Source: Verrucomicrobiota bacterium
GTDB taxonomy: Bacteria > Verrucomicrobiota > Verrucomicrobiia > Limisphaerales > J093
Assembly: GCA_016716505.1 (NCBI GenBank)
Contig: JADJWF010000003.1
Location: forward strand, 728,971-792,970
Length of the DNA: 64,000 nucleotides
Reading direction: 5' to 3'
The notes beneath the pieces are model-generated. The model was not told the DNA's origin and ran no database searches. It worked only from the letters and a program-made list of their open reading frames with translations. Made by a program: the position numbers and the translations under genes. This document shows, one piece after another, positions 35,332-45,300 of this stretch. Position 1 is the stretch's first letter. Every line of letters begins with the position of its first letter.

Positions 35332-35462
35332 GCTCCGGCAGCCGACAACCGAGACCCGCCCCCGCAGTCCTGTTGACCCTCGGGGTCCGGCGCGGAATTC
35401 CCGCTTCCGGCCGGACACACCCGACTCGCGAACGTGGTTTCTCCACCAACATCCGCTCATGA
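35328..35462 (+). CDS. 44-codon ORF bridging nuoJ and nuoK
   Basis: An ATG at 35328 overlaps the nuoJ stop (ATGA), is preceded by AGGAGG at the right distance, and the ORF ends at a TGA (35460-35462) that overlaps the nuoK start (ATGA at 35459). It would encode MSSGSRQPRPAPAVLLTLGV, then RRGIPASGRTHPTRERGFSTNIRS, a basic peptide with no recognised family. Perfect four-base overlaps on both sides suggest either a real translated peptide or an insertion that kept nuoK coupled. I cannot say which. Confidence 0.35.
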   Translation: MSSGSRQPRPAPAVLLTLGVRRGIPASGRTHPTRERGFSTNIRS

Positions 35463-35764
35463 CTCCCGGTCTCGAACACTATCTGGTTGTCAGCCTGCTC
35501 CTGTTCGCGCTCGGGCTGCTGGGCGTCATCATTCGGCGCAACCTGCTCGTGATCTACATGTCACTCGAGATGATGCTGAACGCGGCCAATCTGGCGCTGG
35601 TGGCCTTCTCACGCTTCAACAACAACCTGAACGGTCAGGTGATGGTCTTCTTCATCATCACGGTGGCCGCCGCCGAGGTCGCGGTCGGTCTGGCGCTGAT
35701 CGTGGCGCTGTACCGCCAACGCCAGTCGGCGCACGTCGAAGACCTGGCGACCATGAAGCTCTAG
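35459..35764 (+). CDS. nuoK: NADH-quinone oxidoreductase subunit K
   Basis: A 101-residue, three-helix membrane subunit of the proton-pumping arm. Features are the second helix RRNLLVIYMSLEMMLNAANLALV with the essential Glu, and the third helix FFIITVAAAEVAVGLALIVALYR with the second conserved Glu. Standard length. Its ATG overlaps the stop of the preceding 44-codon ORF by four bases; nuoL follows after 3 bases. Confidence 0.96.
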   Translation: MTPGLEHYLVVSLLLFALGLLGVIIRRNLLVIYMSLEMMLNAANLALVAFSRFNNNLNGQVMVFFIITVAAAEVAVGLALIVALYRQRQSAHVEDLATMKL

Positions 35765-35767
35765 GCC

Positions 35768-37651
35768 ATGGAGTACTACCTGCCCTGGTTCATTCTGTTG
35801 CTGCCGCTCGCCTCGGCCGTGGCGATCACCCTGACTTCGCTCCGGAAGGGCGTCGTGGCCGCGCGGCTCTCCATCGGCGCTTGTGTCCTGGCCTTCGTTC
35901 TCAGCGCTGTCTTGTTTGGCCGCGACGCCAGCGGCGTCACCCAGTTCAACTGGATTTCCCTGAGCGATGGCGCGACCTCGTTCATCGCCGACATCGCCCT
36001 GCGGCTCGATCCGTTGAGCCGCCTGATGTTGCTGGTGGTCACCGGCGTGGCGAGCGCGATCCACGTGTACTCCTTCGGCTACATGCGCCATGACCCGGGC
36101 ATGGGGCGGTACTTCGCCGGACTGAGTCTCTTCATGTTTTCGATGCTGGGCATCGTGCTCGCCGACAATCTGCTGATGCTGTTCATCTTTTGGGAACTGG
36201 TGGGCGTCTCCAGCTATCTGCTGATCGGCTTCTGGTACGAGAAGGAAGCAGCGGCGGACGCGGCAAAAAAGGCCTTTCTCACCAACCGCGTGGGCGACTT
36301 CGGTTTCCTGCTCGGCATCATCCTCGTCTGGGCGCTGCTGGGCACCTTGGACATCGGCGCGTTGAAAACCAAGCTGCTCACCGACCCCGACGCGCTGGGA
36401 GCGCTGGCCACTGCGGCCGGGCTTTTGCTGTTTTGCGGCGCGGTAGGCAAGTCCGCCCAGTTCCCGCTACACGTCTGGTTGCCGGATGCCATGGAAGGCC
36501 CGACGCCGGTCAGCGCTCTCATCCACGCCGCAACGATGGTGGCCGCCGGCGTGTATCTGCTGTGCCGCCTGTTCTTCCTGCTCGATGTGCCCGGTTCCCA
36601 CGCGCTCGTCGTGATCGCCTGGACCGGCGGCCTCACCGCCCTGCTGGCCGCCCTGATGGCGGTTCAGCAAGACGACATCAAACGCATCCTCGCCTACTCG
36701 ACGTTGTCCCAGCTCGGCTACATGGTGATGGCCGTCGGCCTCAGCGGTTCCGCCGATAATCCCAGCCCCGCGATGTATCACCTGACCACGCACGCCTTCT
36801 TCAAGGCCCTGCTGTTCCTCGGCGCGGGATCGGTCATCCACGCGTTGCATCACGAGCAGAACATCTGGCGGATGGGAGGGCTCGTTCGTCGTCTGCCGCT
36901 CACTTTTTGGACCTTCCTGGTTGGCACGCTCGCGCTCTGCGGCGTGCCCCCCTTGAGCGGCTTCTTCAGCAAGGACGGCATCCTCGCACTGGCGCAGCAC
37001 GGCAACCTGGCCCTCTTCGCCCTGGCGGTGTTGGTCGCGGGCCTGACGGCTTTTTACATGTTCCGGCTCGTGTTCGTCGCGTTCATCGGCCCAGCCAAGT
37101 CGCAGGCGCCGGATCACGCCCACGAGTCGCCGCCGGTCATGACGGCGCCGCTGGTGGTCCTCGCCGTGCCATCGGTGCTCGCCGGTTTCTGGGGTATCAA
37201 CGAGTACTTCGGCCAGCAATACGGCGCCCGCCCGGTCGAACACGGTTTTCTTGCGACGCTGATCGAACCGTTCACCCACGCGCCGGGGGCCGCGTTGAGC
37301 GGCCTGATTGCCACCACGGCGGGGGTTGCGCTCGCGTTCGCGCTCTATCGGAACGCGGTGACCGATCCCCTGCCCTCCCGGCTCGGCCTCGTGGCGCGGT
37401 GGCTGCGGGATCGGTTCTATTTTGACGAACTCTACGCCGGGCTGATCCGCTGGACGCAGGACGCGCTCGCCGCCGTGGCGGACTTCGTGGATCGCTGGGT
37501 CGTCGCGGGCCTGGTGGTGAAAGGCGTCCAAGGCTCGGTGGAACTGACCGGCCGCCTATTGCGGCTGGTACAAACCGGCAACCTGCAAACCTACTCGTTC
37601 CTGTTCGCGGCGGGGGTGGCGCTGCTGCTGTACTTCGCTCTGGCGCGCTGA
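35768..37651 (+). CDS. nuoL: NADH-quinone oxidoreductase subunit L
   Basis: A 627-residue antiporter-like membrane subunit with about 16 helices. The family markers are RLDPLSRLMLLVVTGVAS, FIFWELVGVSSYLLIGFWYE, AFLTNRVGDFGFLLG, KSAQFPLHVWLPDAMEGPTPVSALIHAATMV and DIKRILAYSTLSQLGYM. The C-terminal lateral helix region is present and length is normal. Sits between nuoK (3 bases) and nuoM (3 bases). Confidence 0.97.
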   Translation: MEYYLPWFILLLPLASAVAITLTSLRKGVVAARLSIGACVLAFVLSAVLFGRDASGVTQFNWISLSDGATSFIADIALRLDPLSRLMLLVVTGVASAIHVYSFGYMRHDPGMGRYFAGLSLFMFSMLGIVLADNLLMLFIFWELVGVSSYLLIGFWYEKEAAADAAKKAFLTNRVGDFGFLLGIILVWALLGTLDIGALKTKLLTDPDALGALATAAGLLLFCGAVGKSAQFPLHVWLPDAMEGPTPVSALIHAATMVAAGVYLLCRLFFLLDVPGSHALVVIAWTGGLTALLAALMAVQQDDIKRILAYSTLSQLGYMVMAVGLSGSADNPSPAMYHLTTHAFFKALLFLGAGSVIHALHHEQNIWRMGGLVRRLPLTFWTFLVGTLALCGVPPLSGFFSKDGILALAQHGNLALFALAVLVAGLTAFYMFRLVFVAFIGPAKSQAPDHAHESPPVMTAPLVVLAVPSVLAGFWGINEYFGQQYGARPVEHGFLATLIEPFTHAPGAALSGLIATTAGVALAFALYRNAVTDPLPSRLGLVARWLRDRFYFDELYAGLIRWTQDALAAVADFVDRWVVAGLVVKGVQGSVELTGRLLRLVQTGNLQTYSFLFAAGVALLLYFALAR

Positions 37652-37654
37652 GTC

Positions 37655-39214
37655 ATGGCCTCGCTTTCCTTCATCATCTTTTGCCCGCTGCTGGCGGCGC
37701 TGCTGATCGCGGCGATCCCCCGGAACTTCAAGGTCCTCTTCCGCCTGATTGCCCTGGGGGCCACCTTCCTTCCGGCCCTCGCGGCGGTGCGCCTCTTCCT
37801 CGGCATGGAGCCTGCCTCCGGCCGGTTGCAGTACGAGGAATTCGTGCCGTGGGTCTATTCGCTCGGCATCAGCTACCACGTGGGCGTGGACGGGCTGAAC
37901 ATCGGCCTGATCCTGATGGGTGCCATCGTGGGTTTCGCGGCGGCCTGCATCTCGCGCGAAATCACCGATCGCGAGAAGGAGTTCTACCTGCTGCTGCTCC
38001 TGATGACCGGCGGCATCCTCGGCGCCTTCGCCTCCTACGACCTGTTCTTCTTCTACTTCTTCCACGAACTCGCCCTGGTGCCGACGTTCATCATGATCGG
38101 CGTCTGGGGCCGGGGGGACCGCAAGAACTACGCGACCTTCAAGATCACGCTCTATCTCAGTCTCGGCGCGCTGCTCTCGTTGATCGGCCTCCTGGCGCTT
38201 TACCTCCAGGCCGGCGGACAGACATTCAACATCGTCGAGCTCACCCGGCGGCTGTCGGCGAATCCCCTGTCGCCCGGGGCGCAGCAGGCGATCTTTCCGC
38301 TGCTGATGTTCGGGTTTGGGATCCTGGTGTCGCTGTGGCCGTTTCACACCTGGGCACCGCTGGGCTACGCGGCCGCTCCCACCGCCACGGCCATGATGCA
38401 CGCGGGCGTCATCAAGAAGTTCGGCCTCTACGGACTCCTGCGAGTAGCCGTCCCCCTGCTGCCCGCCGGCGCCGAAAGCTGGCTCCCGGTGCTGGCGCTC
38501 CTCTGCCTCGGCAACCTGGTCTATTGCGGCCTCGTGGCGATGCGACAGCGCGACTTCAACCTGCTGCTGGGCAACTCGAGCGTGGCACACATGGGCTTTG
38601 TGTTCCTCGGCATCGCCAGCCTGAGCCTGGTGGGCGTCACGGGCGCCGTGCTGGTCATGGTGGCGCACGGCTTCCTCGCGGCGTTGAGCTTCGCCCTGAG
38701 CGGCTACCTGCATCAACGGCTGGGCACCCTCGAGATGGTTCAGATGGGCGGCTTGCTCAAGCGCCTGCCCTTCATCGGCACCGTGCTCGCCATGGCGCTG
38801 CTCGCCGGCTGCGGTCTGCCGGGCTTCGCGAATTTTCCCGGCGAAGCGCTGGTGTTGTTCGGCGCGGTCAAGGCGGGCCAGTGGTGGGTCATTCTGGCTG
38901 CCTGGTCGGGCCTGGTGATCGGCGGCGTGTACATGTTGCGCGCGATTCGCCAAATCCTCCACGGCCACCTGCCGGAGCGATGGGCCGGCGTGCCCGACGC
39001 GCCTCACGCATGGCACAAACTGCCCTACGCGCTGCTCCTGGCGGGACTGGTCGTTTTCGGCTGCTTCCCCGGTCTGCTGACCAAACGCATCCAGCCGAAC
39101 GCCTCCCGGATCGTGCAGGCGGTGAACGGGCCAATGCTGGCGGGTTTTCCCGGTGAACCGGAGGCGGCGGGTTACTGGTTGGCCCGGGGAAGGAAGGTGA
39201 CCGGGCATGAATGA
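37655..39214 (+). CDS. nuoM: NADH-quinone oxidoreductase subunit M
   Basis: A 519-residue antiporter-like subunit with about 14 helices. Visible: VGVDGLNIGLILMGAIVGFAA, SYDLFFFYFFHELALVPTFIMIG (the pump Glu in the HEL segment), KITLYLSLGALLSLIGLLALY, LWPFHTWAPLGYAAAPTATAMMHAGVIKKFGLYG and DFNLLLGNSSVAHMGFV. The end overlaps nuoN by 8 bases. Confidence 0.97.
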   Translation: MASLSFIIFCPLLAALLIAAIPRNFKVLFRLIALGATFLPALAAVRLFLGMEPASGRLQYEEFVPWVYSLGISYHVGVDGLNIGLILMGAIVGFAAACISREITDREKEFYLLLLLMTGGILGAFASYDLFFFYFFHELALVPTFIMIGVWGRGDRKNYATFKITLYLSLGALLSLIGLLALYLQAGGQTFNIVELTRRLSANPLSPGAQQAIFPLLMFGFGILVSLWPFHTWAPLGYAAAPTATAMMHAGVIKKFGLYGLLRVAVPLLPAGAESWLPVLALLCLGNLVYCGLVAMRQRDFNLLLGNSSVAHMGFVFLGIASLSLVGVTGAVLVMVAHGFLAALSFALSGYLHQRLGTLEMVQMGGLLKRLPFIGTVLAMALLAGCGLPGFANFPGEALVLFGAVKAGQWWVILAAWSGLVIGGVYMLRAIRQILHGHLPERWAGVPDAPHAWHKLPYALLLAGLVVFGCFPGLLTKRIQPNASRIVQAVNGPMLAGFPGEPEAAGYWLARGRKVTGHE

Positions 39215-40661
39215 TCTCGTGCTGATGGGCCTCGAAGGGGCGGTCCTGGTCACCGGCCTGGCCGTGTTGCTTCTCGACCTCTGGATCACTCCGGATCAGC
39301 GACGGCTGCTCGGCTTTGGCGCCATCGCCACCCTGGGCGTGATCTTCTGCGCGAGTTTCGCCTACCTGCCGGACGGGACGCAGTACGCCTTCGGCGGCAT
39401 GTACGCGCTGGACGAGTTTGCGCTCTACTTCAAGCGCTTCTTCCTGATTGCGGGGATGTTCGTCCTGCTGCTTTCGGTCGGCACCAGCCACGCGGAGGAG
39501 GGCGGTCAGGGCGAATATCTTTCCCTCAGCCTCTTCGCGCTCGCGGGCATGATGTTTTGCGCCTCGGCGGCCAACCTCGCCCTGCTGTTCGTATCGCTCG
39601 AACTGGTGACGGTGACCTTTTACGTGCTGGTCGGTTTCCAGCGTCGCCGGCTCGCCTCGCTCGAGGCGGCCATCAAATACCTCATCATCGGCGCGCTTTC
39701 CTCCGCCTTCCTCGTCTATGGCATCGCGCTGATCTACGGCGCGACCGGCACCCTCGATTTTCGCCAGCTTGCCAGCCTGCCCGCGGCCGTCATGGAAAGC
39801 CGGATTCTGTGGCTGGGAGCCTTGTTTCTCTTCGTGGGGCTGGGCTTCAAGATGGCAGCGGTGCCGTTTCAGATCTGGGCGCCGGACGTCTATCAGGGGG
39901 CCCCGCCTTCCACGACCGCCTTTCTGGCGGTGGGCTCGAAGGCCGCGGGCTTTGTGCTCCTGCTGCGGGTCCTGCACCAGACCTTGCCCGTTCTCGAAAC
40001 CCGATGGCTGCACCTCCTCATGGGAGTCGCCGGCCTGAGCATCGCCTACGGAGTCCTGTGCGCGATTCCGCAACGCAGCCTGAAACGCCTCCTCGGCTAC
40101 TCGAGTATCGCCAACGCCGGCTATCTGCTGATCGGCGTCGCCACCCTGAGCGCCGCCGGGGCGACGGCAGCGCTCTACTACCTTGCCGGGTATCTGTACA
40201 CGGTGCTCGCCGCGTTCATCGTCATCGCCGTGGTGCTCCAGCACACCGGGCGCGACGACTTCGACAGTCTTGCCGGGCTGCATCAGCGGTCGCCCTTGCT
40301 GGCGGCAGGGCTGACCTTTGCGATGGTGTCGCTGGCGGGAATCCCACCGCTCGCCGGGTTCTTCGGCAAGTTTCTCGTGCTCAAGGCCGCTCTCGCGGCG
40401 GGGGCCGAACATCCTGGCTTTTACTGGTTGCTGGGCATCGCGGTCGTCGGCGTGGTGATCTCGCTCTACTACTATTTCGGCGTCGTGCGCGCCGTGTATT
40501 GGGGCACGCCCGGTGAGCAGCCCGCTGGTCCCATCCGTGTTGAATGGCCCCTGCAAGTGGCGCTCTATCTCGCCATGGTCGCGATTCTCTGGCTGGGCGT
40601 GATGCCCAACCAGATTACCAATCTCGCCGAACTGGCGGTGAAATCCTTGGGCCTGCGCTGA
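39207..40661 (+). CDS. nuoN: NADH-quinone oxidoreductase subunit N
   Basis: A 484-residue antiporter-like membrane subunit, last gene of the nuo run. Markers are LALLFVSLELVTVTFYVLVGFQR, LEAAIKYLIIGALSSAFLVYGIAL, AAVPFQIWAPDVYQGAPPSTTAFLAVGSKAAGF and KRLLGYSSIANAGYLLIG. The GTG/ATG start region overlaps nuoM by 8 bases, suggesting coupling. It is followed 24 bases later by deoC on the same strand. Confidence 0.97.
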   Translation: MNDLVLMGLEGAVLVTGLAVLLLDLWITPDQRRLLGFGAIATLGVIFCASFAYLPDGTQYAFGGMYALDEFALYFKRFFLIAGMFVLLLSVGTSHAEEGGQGEYLSLSLFALAGMMFCASAANLALLFVSLELVTVTFYVLVGFQRRRLASLEAAIKYLIIGALSSAFLVYGIALIYGATGTLDFRQLASLPAAVMESRILWLGALFLFVGLGFKMAAVPFQIWAPDVYQGAPPSTTAFLAVGSKAAGFVLLLRVLHQTLPVLETRWLHLLMGVAGLSIAYGVLCAIPQRSLKRLLGYSSIANAGYLLIGVATLSAAGATAALYYLAGYLYTVLAAFIVIAVVLQHTGRDDFDSLAGLHQRSPLLAAGLTFAMVSLAGIPPLAGFFGKFLVLKAALAAGAEHPGFYWLLGIAVVGVVISLYYYFGVVRAVYWGTPGEQPAGPIRVEWPLQVALYLAMVAILWLGVMPNQITNLAELAVKSLGLR

Positions 40662-40685
40662 ACGTGGCCCGCGGAATCCTGCTCC

Positions 40686-41480
40686 ATGAAATACTCGTAC
40701 GAAGAACTGGCGAAGATGATTGATCACTCGCTCCTGCATCCGACGCTCACGGATGCCGAGCTGGAGGCGGGCTGCCGGCTGGCGGCGAAGTACGGCGTCG
40801 CCTCGGTCTGCATCAAACCCTATGCCGTCCGGCGCGCCGCGGAGCTGCTCCAGGGCACCGGGGTCCTCGTGGGTTGCGTGATCGGCTTTCCCCACGGCAA
40901 TGCCTGCACCGAGGCCAAGCGCTACGAAACGGAGCTGGCCTGCCGCGACGGTGCCGCCGAGATAGACATGGTCATCAACGTCGGCAAGGCGCTCTCCGGC
41001 GACTGGGATTACGTCGAACGCGACATCCGGGCCGTCTGCGACGAAGCCCACCGCCACGGCGCGAAGGTCAAGGTCATCTTCGAGAACGACTACCTCACGC
41101 AAGGCGGCGCCGGCCTCGGCAGTGACGACTTCAAACGCAAGCTCTGCCAGATCTGCGAGCGCGCCGGCGCAGATTGGGTGAAGACCTCGACCGGTTACGG
41201 TTTCGTGAAGCAGCCCGACGGCAGCTACAACTACCGCGGCGCCACCGAGCACGATCTCGCCCTGATGCGGGCCAGTTGCTCGCCGCGCGTCCAGGTGAAG
41301 GCGGCCGGCGGTGTGCGCGATCTGGACGGGCTGATCCGGGTCCGCGACCTCGGCGCTTCCCGCTGCGGGGCGACCGCCACGGCGGCGATGCTCGACGAGT
41401 ATCGCCGGCGCGCGGCGGCCGAAGCCGCCGGGATTGCTCCCGAAACCCGAAGCGGCGCGATCGGAGCCGGCGGCTACTGA
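40686..41480 (+). CDS. deoC: deoxyribose-phosphate aldolase
   Basis: A 264-residue class I aldolase cleaving 2-deoxyribose 5-phosphate to glyceraldehyde 3-phosphate and acetaldehyde. Motifs: IDHSLLHPTLTDAE, SVCIKPYAVRRA, IDMVINVGKALSGD, KVKVIFENDYL, and the Schiff-base lysine in ADWVKTSTGYG near residue 168, then VKAAGGVRDLDGL and ATATAAM. Length is slightly above the usual 220-250 because of an unconserved tail. Its placement 24 bases after nuoN may mean read-through from nuo; the next gene is a separate release-factor-like protein. Confidence 0.95.
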   Translation: MKYSYEELAKMIDHSLLHPTLTDAELEAGCRLAAKYGVASVCIKPYAVRRAAELLQGTGVLVGCVIGFPHGNACTEAKRYETELACRDGAAEIDMVINVGKALSGDWDYVERDIRAVCDEAHRHGAKVKVIFENDYLTQGGAGLGSDDFKRKLCQICERAGADWVKTSTGYGFVKQPDGSYNYRGATEHDLALMRASCSPRVQVKAAGGVRDLDGLIRVRDLGASRCGATATAAMLDEYRRRAAAEAAGIAPETRSGAIGAGGY

Positions 41481-41521
41481 GCCAGCCGCTGGCGCCCGCG
41501 AGGATCGCGAACCGCCCTCCC

Positions 41522-41953
41522 ATGCCAGAATCGCCGGCCAACTTCCCGTCTGCCTCACACCCGGTGGTGCCGGCGGCGCTGGCGGCTCGTCTGGCCGCGC
41601 TCGGCATCCGGGAAGCGGACCTTGAAGAAAGCTTTGTCCGATCCGGCGGTCACGGCGGGCAGAACGTGAACAAGACGTCCACCTGTGTTCACTTGCTGCA
41701 CCGGCCGTCCGGTCTGCGAGTCAAGTGCCAGGAAGCCCGGCAGCAGGGGTGGAATCGCGTCCGCGTGCGCGAAATGCTCGCGGAGAAGCTGGAAGCCCGG
41801 CGGGCGGCGCAAGCCGCGGCCGAGCGGGCCCGGCTCGAAAAACTGCGCCGGGAAAAACGCGGCCGCAGCGCGGCGGCCAAACGCCGCATCCTCGCGGACA
41901 AAGCCCATCACGCCGCGAAGAAATCCGCCCGACGACGGGTTGAACTCGAATGA
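41522..41953 (+). CDS. peptidyl-tRNA hydrolase / release-factor-like GGQ protein
   Basis: A 143-residue protein with a class I release factor catalytic domain only: LEESFVRSGGHGGQNVNKTSTCVHLLHRPSG contains the GGQ loop (around residue 45-50), then CQEARQQGWNRVRVREMLAEKL. The C-terminal half is a basic, Ala/Arg/Lys-rich tail (KAHHAAKKSARRR), as in ArfB/YaeJ, which binds the empty mRNA channel of stalled ribosomes. No codon-recognition domain, so it would act in ribosome rescue rather than termination; that is known for the family, not shown here. Start ATG at 41522, 42 bases after deoC. Confidence 0.88.
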   Translation: MPESPANFPSASHPVVPAALAARLAALGIREADLEESFVRSGGHGGQNVNKTSTCVHLLHRPSGLRVKCQEARQQGWNRVRVREMLAEKLEARRAAQAAAERARLEKLRREKRGRSAAAKRRILADKAHHAAKKSARRRVELE

Positions 41954-42007
41954 CCGGCGGCCGCCGGCCGGCACCGACTGAACTCCGCCGGCCCGGTCGC
42001 CCCAACC

Positions 42008-42316
42008 TCACGCTTCCGCCGCGAGCTGTTTCAAGACGCTCTCCACTTTGTCCTGCATCGTCTGCGGCCGGTCGGTGCGGGTGCCGACCTTGATGAGGGT
42101 ACTGATGCGGGGCGCGCCCATCTGGTGAACCACCTCGTGGCACCGCCGGACCGCGGCAAACACCGCGTCCCAGTCGCCCTCGACGTTGGTCCCGTTCGCG
42201 TGCAGGACCGGCTTCAGGCCGGCCGCCGTCAGCGTCCGCTCGCACGCCGCGACGTAAGGAGACAGCGAGACGCCCGTCCCGAGCGGAATCAACATGAGAT
42301 CCACGATCACGTGCAT
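42008..42316 (-). CDS. MTH1187 family thiamine-binding protein
   Basis: A 102-residue protein of the DUF77/MTH1187/YkoF-type family: VDLMLIPLGTGVSLSPYVA, CERTLTAAGLKPVLHANGTNVEGDWDAVF and MGAPRISTLIKVGTRTDRPQTMQDKV. Members bind thiamine or related pyrimidines and often lie near thiamine genes; thiD lies far away in this window. Start ATG at 42316, with its neighbour gene on the same strand 30 bases upstream of it. Confidence 0.85.
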   Translation of the reverse strand: MHVIVDLMLIPLGTGVSLSPYVAACERTLTAAGLKPVLHANGTNVEGDWDAVFAAVRRCHEVVHQMGAPRISTLIKVGTRTDRPQTMQDKVESVLKQLAAEA

Positions 42317-42346
42317 GGGGGAAACCTGTCCCGAAACGGGCCGCTC

Positions 42347-45300
42347 TCAAGGCACCTTCTCCGGGTACGGCGGCGGCGCGGGCACTCGCACGGGGTGGGC
42401 CGCCATCGCCTTTTTGATTTCCTCAATCGCCCGGTTCAACTGGTCGTCCATCCCGGCAAACTCGCGCGCCGGGTCGTTGTCCACCTCGATGTCCGGCTCG
42501 ACGCCCACGCCCTCCATGATCCACTCGCGGGCCTCGAGGTCGAAGCGGCTGAACTCGGGGCGATTCAGGTAGCCGCCGTCCAGCAGCGGCAGCGTGCCGC
42601 GGATACCCACCACGCCGCCCCAGGAACGCTGACCGATGATCGGGCCCAGACGGTGCTTGCGGAAGCGGTAGCCAATGATGTCCCCATCGCTGGCCGAGTG
42701 CTGATCTATCAGCAGCACCTTCGGCCCCAGCACCTGTCCCGTGGGATCCACGTTGACCGCCCCGTTGCGGGCGATGGTCCAGAACACCGGCTCGCGTCGC
42801 AGGCGCTCGGCGATCATGGGCGAGACGTTGCCGCCGCCATTGCCGCGCACGTCCAAGATGAGCGCCTCCTTGTGCAACTGCGGGTAGTAGAACTTGGCGA
42901 ATTCGTTCAGCCCGGGCACGCCCATGTCCGGCACGTGGACATAGCCCACCTTGCCATCCGTCGCTTTCTCCACGGTCTCGATGTTGCCCAGCACCCAGTC
43001 CAAGTAATACAGCGGCTGCTCGTTGTCGGTGGGGATGACCGTGACCTCACGGGCGCCCTCCTCCTTGGGTTCGGAGTTGACCTTGAGGCGGACCTGCTTG
43101 CCGGCGGTGCCCACCAGCGCGGCGTACAGGTCGGGCATTTCCCGGGTGGAGCGGCCGTTAACAGCGAGGATGAACTCGCCAGCCCGGACGTTGACGCCGA
43201 TTTCGGTGAGCGGGCTTCGGTATTTCGGGTCCCAGTTCTGGCCACGCAGAATGCGGTCAATGCGGTAGTAGCCGCTGGCGTCCCGGGAAATCCGGGCCCC
43301 CAGCAAGCCCTGCGCAATCCGCGCCGGCTTCGGGTGGTCGCCTCCGCCCACGTAAGCGTGGCCGGCGTTCAATTCGCCGATCATCTCGCCGATGACGTAG
43401 GTGAGGTCGGCGCGGTGGCGTACATGGGCCAACAGCGGCTCGTAGCGCAGGCGGATGGCCGGCCAGTCCACGCCGTGAAGGTTCGGGGCGTAGAAGAAGT
43501 CCCGCATCTGCCGCCAGCATTCGTTGAAGATCTGGCGCCACTCCGCCTCGCGATCCAACTGTACCCGCAGATCGCCCAGATTCAGCTTCTTGTCCGCCAC
43601 ATCGAGCTTGGCAGACGGTGAATCCACGATCGCGAAATCGCCGCCGACCTTCACCAGCATTTTCTTTTGATCCGCGGACACCCGGTAGCCGGCGATGTCG
43701 CCCAGCTCGGTTTCCTTGTCCTTGCCGAACTCGAAGACGTTCAGTTTGCCCTTCCTCACGTAATAGAGCTTGTCGCCCACCGAGGTCAGCCCGCCGTAGC
43801 TCGACGCCGGCGGCGGCAGCACGGTAATCCGTTGCTGCAGGCCTTCCGCATCCACCTTCACGACCACCTTCTTTTCATCCTTCTTGGCGGGCTCCTTTTC
43901 TCTGGCGGCGTCCTTGGCGTCGTTCTCCGAGGGGCCGGCGCTGCTGTCTGCTTTGGCCTCGTTCCTCACATCGGGCGGCGAGTCCTTCGGCTTTTCGCTC
44001 GTTGGCGCAGCCTTCTCGTCCTTGGGCTTCACCTCGTCAGATTTCGGCGCGAACGGCGACGGCGTGTCCGCGGCCAGCGTGACGAGATAGATGCGCTCCA
44101 TGTCCTGGTAGATGTGGTTCCACTCGGTGGCACCGTAGGTGGGATTGAAGGTGCGGTCGGAGACGAAGAACAGGTACTTGCCGTCGCTGCTGAACTCGGG
44201 CTGGCCCACGTCGAACCACCCGTCGGTGACCCGGATGGTTCTCTGTTCGGCGAGGCTGTAGAGGTAAATGTTCGGGAACCGGCGCGGCTCGGGCAGGGTG
44301 TAGGCCAGCCACTGGCTGTCCGGCGCCCAGGTGAAGTCGCGGATTTCCCACGCTTCCGATTGGGCCACGAGGGTGACGGCCTTGGTTTCCACGTCCACGA
44401 ACTGAAGCCGGTTCTTTTTGTCGGTCCAGGCAATACGCCGGGAATCCGGCGACCACGCCGGGGCGTACTTGTAGGTGTCGGCGCCGGTCGTCAACTGCCG
44501 CGCCTCCCCGCTGCCGTCCTGTGGCCGAATCCAGACTTCATCCTCACCGCTCTGGTCGCTCAGGTAGGCGATCCAGCGACCGTCGGGTGACCACACCGCA
44601 TCGCGTTCGTGGACGCCCGGCGTCTGCGTGAGATTGCGCGTGGGGCCGTGCTTGGCCGGCACGGTGAAGACATCGCCGCGCGCCCCGATCACCGCCCGCG
44701 CGCCATCGGGCGCGACCGCGAAGCTCGTGGTCTCCTTGCTCACGTCCCGCCAACCGTCGCGACCGATCGCGAGGTCTTCCTGAATCTGGATGGACACGGC
44801 CTCGGCCTTTTCCGTGGCGAGATCGAAGCGATAGAGGAAGCCGCCGTTTTCGAAGACAATCGCCGCGTCGCCGAGCGACGGGAACTTCACCGCGAACTCG
44901 GTGAAGTGCGTCAACTGCCGCGTTTCCCGCGTCTTGAGGTCGGTGACAAACAGGTTCGCCTGCCGGTTCTGATCGCGCTCGGAGACGAAGTAAATGCGGT
45001 CCCCGCGCCACATCGGGAAGATGTCCTGGGCCGGATCGTCGGTCAGGCGCGTGGTCTGTTTGGTCTCAAAGTCGTACAGCCAGATGTCGTCGGCCTGGCC
45101 GCCGCGGTAGCGTTTCCAGGTGCGGAACTCGCGGAAGACGCGGTTGTAGGCCAGTTGCTTGCCGTCGGGTGAGAAGCTGCACCAGCCGCCCCGCGGCAAC
45201 GGTAGCACCTCGGGCACGCCGCCCGTGAGCTTCGCCAGCGTCAGCTCGCCCTTGAACGCATTCCACTGCGTCCGTCTCGAGCGATAGACGATGGTTTCAT

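Noticed and set aside
38889..41558. 889-codon minus-strand frame
   Set aside because: It lies antisense to nuoN and deoC and has no family features.
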